Origin: Lachnospiraceae bacterium
Lineage (GTDB): Bacteria > Bacillota > Clostridia > Lachnospirales > Lachnospiraceae
Reading direction: 5' to 3'
Assembly: GCA_015057835.1 (NCBI GenBank)
Contig: SVDL01000009.1
Coordinates: 1 to 42,779, forward strand
DNA length: 42,779 bases
The notes under the pieces are model-generated. The model saw only the letters and a program-made list of their open reading frames with translations, was not told the DNA's origin and did no database searches. Position numbers and translations under genes: made by a program. The number at the start of each line of letters is the position of its first letter. Within the stretch, counting starts at the first letter, position 1. Of this stretch, positions 39,329 to 42,779 are shown piece by piece.

Positions 39329-40630
39329 ATGAAAACAATCACTTACAAGGTCGAAAATGAATACGGACTGCATGCAAGAAATGCCGCCCTTCTCGCACAG
39401 GCATGCGTGGGAATGGCGACACAGATCACAGTCAGGTACAACGGAGCCGTGGCCAATGGCAGCAACGTGCTGCAGGTGCTCGCTCTCCAGGCCGTGAAAG
39501 GGGCAAAAATCGAAATCACTGCGGAAGGCGGGGATGAGGACGCCGCACTGGAAACGGTCGTCCGGGCACTCTCGGCGGGAGACGGAAATAAAAAAGCGGT
39601 TAAACTGCTGAAGATCGCATTTTACGGAACAAAGGAATATGACCGGCTGTACTTCAGTGAGCTTGCGAAAGAGCGGGGCGAGGGAACCTACAACTGCGAG
39701 ATCACCTATTACGACTGCCGCCTGACGAAATGGACGGCGTATCTCTCCAAGGGGTTCGACGCAGTCTGCATTTTCGTCAATGACGAATGCCCGCGCGAAG
39801 TCGTGGAAGCCCTCAAGGCATACGGCGTAAGGCTTGTTCTTCTCCGCTGCGCCGGCTTCAACAACGTGGATCTTAAGGCGGCAAAAGAATGTGACATCAC
39901 GGTCCTGCGCGTTCCGGCTTATTCGCCCTACGCTGTTGCGGAACACGCGATGTCCATCATCATGACGGCGAACCGCAGACTCCACAAGGCCGTCAATAAA
40001 GTCAAGGACAACAATTTCGATCTGAGCGGTCTGCTCGGATTTGACCTCCACAATAAAGTGGCCGGCATCGTCGGAACCGGCAAGATCGGCCAGTGCATGG
40101 CGAGGATCTGCAAGGGCTTCGGCATGACGGTGATCGCGTTTGACTCCTATCCGAACCAGAGGCTGGTGAACGAGGGGCTCCTCAGTTATGTCAGCAAGGA
40201 GGAGCTGCTGGAAAAAGCGGATCTTGTTTCTCTGCACGCACCCCTCATTTTGGGCGAGGGCGGAACATATCACTTCATTGACGAGGAAGCGATCTCGAAG
40301 ATGAAGGATACCGCGATGCTCGTCAACACCGCGAGAGGCGGCCTGATCGATACGGAAGCGCTGATCGGAGCGCTGAAGAGAGGCAAATTCCACGCGGTGG
40401 CGCTCGACGTCTATGAGGGAGAGGACGAAAATGTCTATACTGACCATTCCTTCGATTTCCTCGACAATGACATCACGGCCCGCCTCCAGATCTTCCCGAA
40501 TGTCGTGCTGACGTCCCATCAGGCGTTCTTCACCAGGGAAGCGCTGCAGGCGATCGCGGCGGTGACCCTTGAGAACGCGAAGAATTTCAACGAAGGCCTG
40601 CCCTACGGCGACGCGGAGTGCAAGGCATAA
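39329..40630 (+). CDS. HPr domain fused to NAD-dependent D-lactate dehydrogenase
   Basis: 433 residues in one frame. Residues 1-88 are an HPr-like phosphocarrier domain: His15 in YGLHARNAALLAQ aligns with the PEP-dependent phosphorylation site, and Ser45 in ANGSNVLQVLAL with the regulatory Ser46; the usual Pro18 is Asn. After a short linker, KIAFYGTKEYDRLYF begins a D-2-hydroxyacid dehydrogenase of the D-lactate dehydrogenase type, with NAD-binding VGTGKIGQCMARI (about 247-259), Arg336 (NTARGGLIDT), Glu363 (LDVYEGED) and catalytic His397 (TSHQAFFT). The enzyme converts pyruvate and NADH to D-lactate. The fusion could let PTS phosphorylation state tune lactate formation. AGGAG lies before the ATG. 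The dehydrogenase identity is firm; HPr function of the N-domain is inferred from motifs. Confidence 0.9.
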   Translation: MKTITYKVENEYGLHARNAALLAQACVGMATQITVRYNGAVANGSNVLQVLALQAVKGAKIEITAEGGDEDAALETVVRALSAGDGNKKAVKLLKIAFYGTKEYDRLYFSELAKERGEGTYNCEITYYDCRLTKWTAYLSKGFDAVCIFVNDECPREVVEALKAYGVRLVLLRCAGFNNVDLKAAKECDITVLRVPAYSPYAVAEHAMSIIMTANRRLHKAVNKVKDNNFDLSGLLGFDLHNKVAGIVGTGKIGQCMARICKGFGMTVIAFDSYPNQRLVNEGLLSYVSKEELLEKADLVSLHAPLILGEGGTYHFIDEEAISKMKDTAMLVNTARGGLIDTEALIGALKRGKFHAVALDVYEGEDENVYTDHSFDFLDNDITARLQIFPNVVLTSHQAFFTREALQAIAAVTLENAKNFNEGLPYGDAECKA

Positions 40631-40644
40631 GCCGCTGCCGGGAG

Positions 40645-40730
40645 ACAGATCTGCCGCGGAGGGCTGCATGAGCGGCCGGTAAACAGATCTGCTTTTGAAG
40701 GATGCAGGAGCGGACCGGTAAACAGACAGC
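40645..40730. repeat. 38-39 bp imperfect tandem repeat
   Basis: ACAGATCTGC occurs at 40645 and 40683, and ACAGAC at 40722, with similar intervening sequence (GCTGCATGAGCGG and GATGCAGGAGCGG). It fills the gap between the HPr-LDH and tartrate/malate dehydrogenase genes. Confidence 0.7.
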
Positions 40731-40749
40731 GTGGAAAGGAAGACAGAAA

Positions 40750-41817
40750 ATGGATGTATACCGCATTGCCGTGATCCCCGGCGACGGGATCGGACCGGAA
40801 GTCATGAAAGAGGCCGTCCGCATCCTGGAGACAGCGGCGGAACTGGACGGAAATTTTCGTTTTGAATTTACGACATACCCGTGGGGGTGCCAATACTATC
40901 TTAAGACCGGAGAAATGATGCCGCAGGACGGCATGGAGATCCTGCGAGGGTATGATGCGATCCTGCTCGGCGCGGTGGGATATCCCGGCGTGCCCGATCA
41001 CATCTCCCTCCGTGAGCTGCTGCTCCGGATCCGCCACGATTTTGACGAGTATATCAATCTTCGTCCGGTGAAGCTTCTGCGCGGCGCGCAGTGCCCGATT
41101 AAAGGCGTGACCCCGGAAGATGTCAACATGACATTTATCCGGGAGAACAGCGAGGGCGAATATGCGGGCAGCGGCGCGTGGCTCTATCCGGGAACGCCGC
41201 AGGAAGTCGTGATCCAGAACGGTGTATTTTCAAGAAAAGGCTGTGAGCGGGTGATCCGTTACGCCTATGAGCTCGCGAAAAAGGAGAAAAAGTCGCTCAC
41301 AAGCATTTCCAAGGCAAACGCTCTGAATTATTCCATGGTCTTCTGGGACCAGATCTTTGCGGAAGTGGGGAAGGATTATCCGGAGGTCGAGACGCATTCC
41401 TATCTTGTGGACGCCGCCAGCATGTTCATGGTGAGAGATCCGAAGCGTTTTGAGATCGTGGTGACGTCCAATCTGTTCGGGGATATCCTGACGGACCTCG
41501 GCGCGGCAATCGCCGGCGGAATGGGACTTGCCGCAGGCGCGAACCTGAATCCGGAGCGGACTTTTCCGTCCATGTTTGAACCCATTCACGGCTCCGCGCC
41601 GGACATCGCCGGTCAGGGAATCGCGAGCCCGTTTGCCTCGATCTGGGCGGCGTCGCAGCTGTTGGATTTCTTCGGCCGCGAGGGCTGGGGAAAGAAGATC
41701 ATCGATACGATCGAGGCGATGCTTGTGGAGGGCGATACGCTTCCGCGGGACCAGGGCGGCACGTCGGGCTGCGAGGAGTGCGGGAAGAGGGTCGCGGAGC
41801 GGCTGCGCGGCATTTAA
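40750..41817 (+). CDS. Tartrate/D-malate dehydrogenase-like beta-decarboxylating dehydrogenase
   Basis: 355 residues of the isocitrate/isopropylmalate dehydrogenase superfamily. IAVIPGDGIGPEV and FGDILTDLGAAIAGGMGLAAGANL are general family motifs. PWGCQYYLKTGEMMPQDGMEIL and LGAVGYPGVPDHISLRELLLRIRHDFDEYINLRPVKLL match the tartrate dehydrogenase/D-malate dehydrogenase (TtuC/DmlA) branch rather than LeuB or Icd. It would oxidise and decarboxylate D-malate or tartrate with NAD to pyruvate or oxaloglycolate, using Mg or Mn. The start is ATG 40750 with GGAAAGGAAG upstream. It follows the lactate dehydrogenase fusion by 119 bases on the same strand. Confidence 0.85.
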   Translation: MDVYRIAVIPGDGIGPEVMKEAVRILETAAELDGNFRFEFTTYPWGCQYYLKTGEMMPQDGMEILRGYDAILLGAVGYPGVPDHISLRELLLRIRHDFDEYINLRPVKLLRGAQCPIKGVTPEDVNMTFIRENSEGEYAGSGAWLYPGTPQEVVIQNGVFSRKGCERVIRYAYELAKKEKKSLTSISKANALNYSMVFWDQIFAEVGKDYPEVETHSYLVDAASMFMVRDPKRFEIVVTSNLFGDILTDLGAAIAGGMGLAAGANLNPERTFPSMFEPIHGSAPDIAGQGIASPFASIWAASQLLDFFGREGWGKKIIDTIEAMLVEGDTLPRDQGGTSGCEECGKRVAERLRGI

Positions 41818-41834
41818 CACAGGAACGGGAAGAC

Positions 41835-42677
41835 GTGGAAAGCAGGGAAAATAGAAATAAAGTAAATAATTCCGCGCTCAGAGACGAGCTCCTCGCAAAG
41901 ATCCGGGAGCTCGGAGCGGACTGCGCGGGAACCGCTTCTGTGGAAATGCTCCGGAACGGCCCTTCCGAGCAGCTGTTTCCGAAAATGAAAGATCACTCGA
42001 GAGACCGTTTTGCGGAGGAGATCACAACAGGCCTGCCCCACGGAGCAGTCTTCTGGGAGGAAAATGCCGCGTCTGCGATCATTTACGGCGTCGCGCACCC
42101 GGAGGACAGACCGGAAATGGACTGGTGGTGCGGGGAGATCGATCCGCCGGGAAATAAAAAACTTCTGCAGATCTCGAAAGCATTTATCCGCTATATGAAG
42201 GAGGCACACCCGGAGATTTCCGTCTACGGACGCCGGTACCATGTCGAGCGGGGCGGTCTGTATCTCAAGGATGCTGCTGTTATGGCGGGACTCGGCTGTA
42301 TCGGCAGGAACAATCTTCTGATCACGCCGGAATTCGGACCGAGGGTGCGGCTTAGGGCGGTGATTCTGAGCGCTGCGCTGCCGCCGACCGGTCCGATCGC
42401 ATTTGACCCCTGTGAAGGGTGTGACGCGCCATGTCTTGCGCATTGCCCGCAGAGGGCATTTTCCGAAAAAATCTATACACGGGAGGAGACCGGGATCGGA
42501 CGCCTGCCGGGGCGCGACGGCTCCTATTACCGCGCTTCCTGCGCGGAACAGATGGCATTCAACGAGGAGCACGCGAAAGAGGGGATGATGCCGGAGGTCT
42601 GCGACCACCCGGAGAAAATCATAAAATACTGCCGGAACTGCGAGCTGTACTGCCGCGTCGGAGGAAGGCCGCACTGA
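41835..42677 (+). CDS. QueG-like (epoxyqueuosine reductase family) iron-sulfur protein
   Basis: 281 residues, GTG start at 41835 preceded by AGGAACGGGAAG, 17 bases after the previous stop; no ATG is available near the N-terminus. The fold resembles epoxyqueuosine reductase and related corrinoid-iron-sulfur proteins: AAVMAGLGCIGRNNLLITPEFGPRVRLRAVIL is the QueG-type segment. The first ferredoxin-like cluster site reads Cys-x2-Cys-x3-Cys-x3-Cys-Pro (DPCEGCDAPCLAHCP), differing from the common CX2CX2CX3CP; a second set lies near the C-terminus (VCDHPEK...YCRNCELYC). QueG itself is usually longer and has HEAT repeats, so this is more likely a paralogue of unknown substrate. Confidence 0.78.
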   Translation: MESRENRNKVNNSALRDELLAKIRELGADCAGTASVEMLRNGPSEQLFPKMKDHSRDRFAEEITTGLPHGAVFWEENAASAIIYGVAHPEDRPEMDWWCGEIDPPGNKKLLQISKAFIRYMKEAHPEISVYGRRYHVERGGLYLKDAAVMAGLGCIGRNNLLITPEFGPRVRLRAVILSAALPPTGPIAFDPCEGCDAPCLAHCPQRAFSEKIYTREETGIGRLPGRDGSYYRASCAEQMAFNEEHAKEGMMPEVCDHPEKIIKYCRNCELYCRVGGRPH

Positions 42678-42726
42678 GATCAGTGCCGGGACAGCCTTCC
42701 GGCGGCACAAATGAGGAGGAGTGAGT

Positions 42727-42779
42727 ATGAGTGGTCTGACAGATTTTCTGTATATGATCGACGATTTCCTGTGGGGGAA
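42727..42779 (+). CDS. N-terminus of a probable sodium:alanine (AGCS) symporter, partial
   Basis: Only 17 codons are present before the window ends. GAGGAGGAGTGAGT directly precedes the ATG. The start MSGLTDFLYMIDDFLWG resembles the first residues of alanine/glycine:cation symporters (short helix, then a VNDxxWG-type motif). The assignment rests on this short match only. Confidence 0.4.
   Translation, partial: MSGLTDFLYMIDDFLWG

Noticed and set aside
39329..40630. HPr-LDH as two genes joined by a sequencing error
   Set aside because: Codon usage and frame are continuous across the linker, and there is no stop, ribosome site or internal ATG at the start of the LDH domain.

Overview
The window looks like a chromosomal segment of a moderately GC-rich, anaerobic Bacillota, most likely a Lachnospiraceae-type Clostridia. 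This is inferred from the gene set (flavodiiron protein, PepT, PepC, Tex, DUF4317, NAD-dependent D-lactate dehydrogenase, Uma2 family), the strong AGGAGG-type ribosome binding sites and the many lipoprotein or single-helix anchored surface proteins. No rRNA, tRNA, CRISPR array, prophage or intact insertion sequence is visible.

Layout. Bases 1-10405 are a same-strand run: the end of an unrecognised gene, a membrane-anchored family 3 glycosidase, a CapA-like metallophosphatase, a zinc-ribbon surface protein, a MATE transporter fused to a papain/C39-like domain, a glyoxalase-fold protein, and a response regulator with a histidine kinase whose sensor carries an aspartate-rich repeat. After a promoter/terminator leader comes an anchored PQQ-type beta-propeller protein (10658-12670), then a 64-bp tandem array. 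Bases 13137-20379 are mixed-strand single genes (YqfO-like, DUF4317, nitroreductase, ThpR, a secreted ricin/C26 amidase-like protein, esterase, ComB, Bax inhibitor). Bases 20611-28063 hold PepC, an HTH-Uma2 protein and a tex-pepT-fprA run ended by a strong terminator. Bases 28231-32102 are a divergent carbohydrate pair (GH32-like lipoprotein, GH13 alpha-glucosidase). Bases 32160-37598 contain a membrane protein, a lipoprotein with six VYGPP repeats, a radical SAM/SPASM enzyme, and an SNF2 helicase. Bases 37622-42779 hold a second MATE transporter behind a leader-peptide attenuator, an HPr-D-lactate dehydrogenase fusion, a tartrate/D-malate dehydrogenase-like enzyme, a QueG-like iron-sulfur protein and the start of a probable amino-acid symporter.

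The most unusual items are: (1) the in-frame HPr-D-LDH fusion, which would join the PTS phosphocarrier to a fermentative end-product enzyme; (2) the VYGPP-repeat lipoprotein next to a SPASM radical SAM enzyme, a candidate substrate/maturase pair flanked on both sides by copies of a dispersed palindromic repeat; (3) the MATE-papain-like fusion; (4) a 28-codon leader ORF overlapping an intrinsic terminator and joined by ATGA to a MATE gene, which resembles antibiotic-type ribosome-mediated attenuation; and (5) a family of about 30-bp imperfect palindromes (core GGGACGGTTCTC) in at least five intergenic places. All functions are inferred from sequence reading alone; no searches were run.
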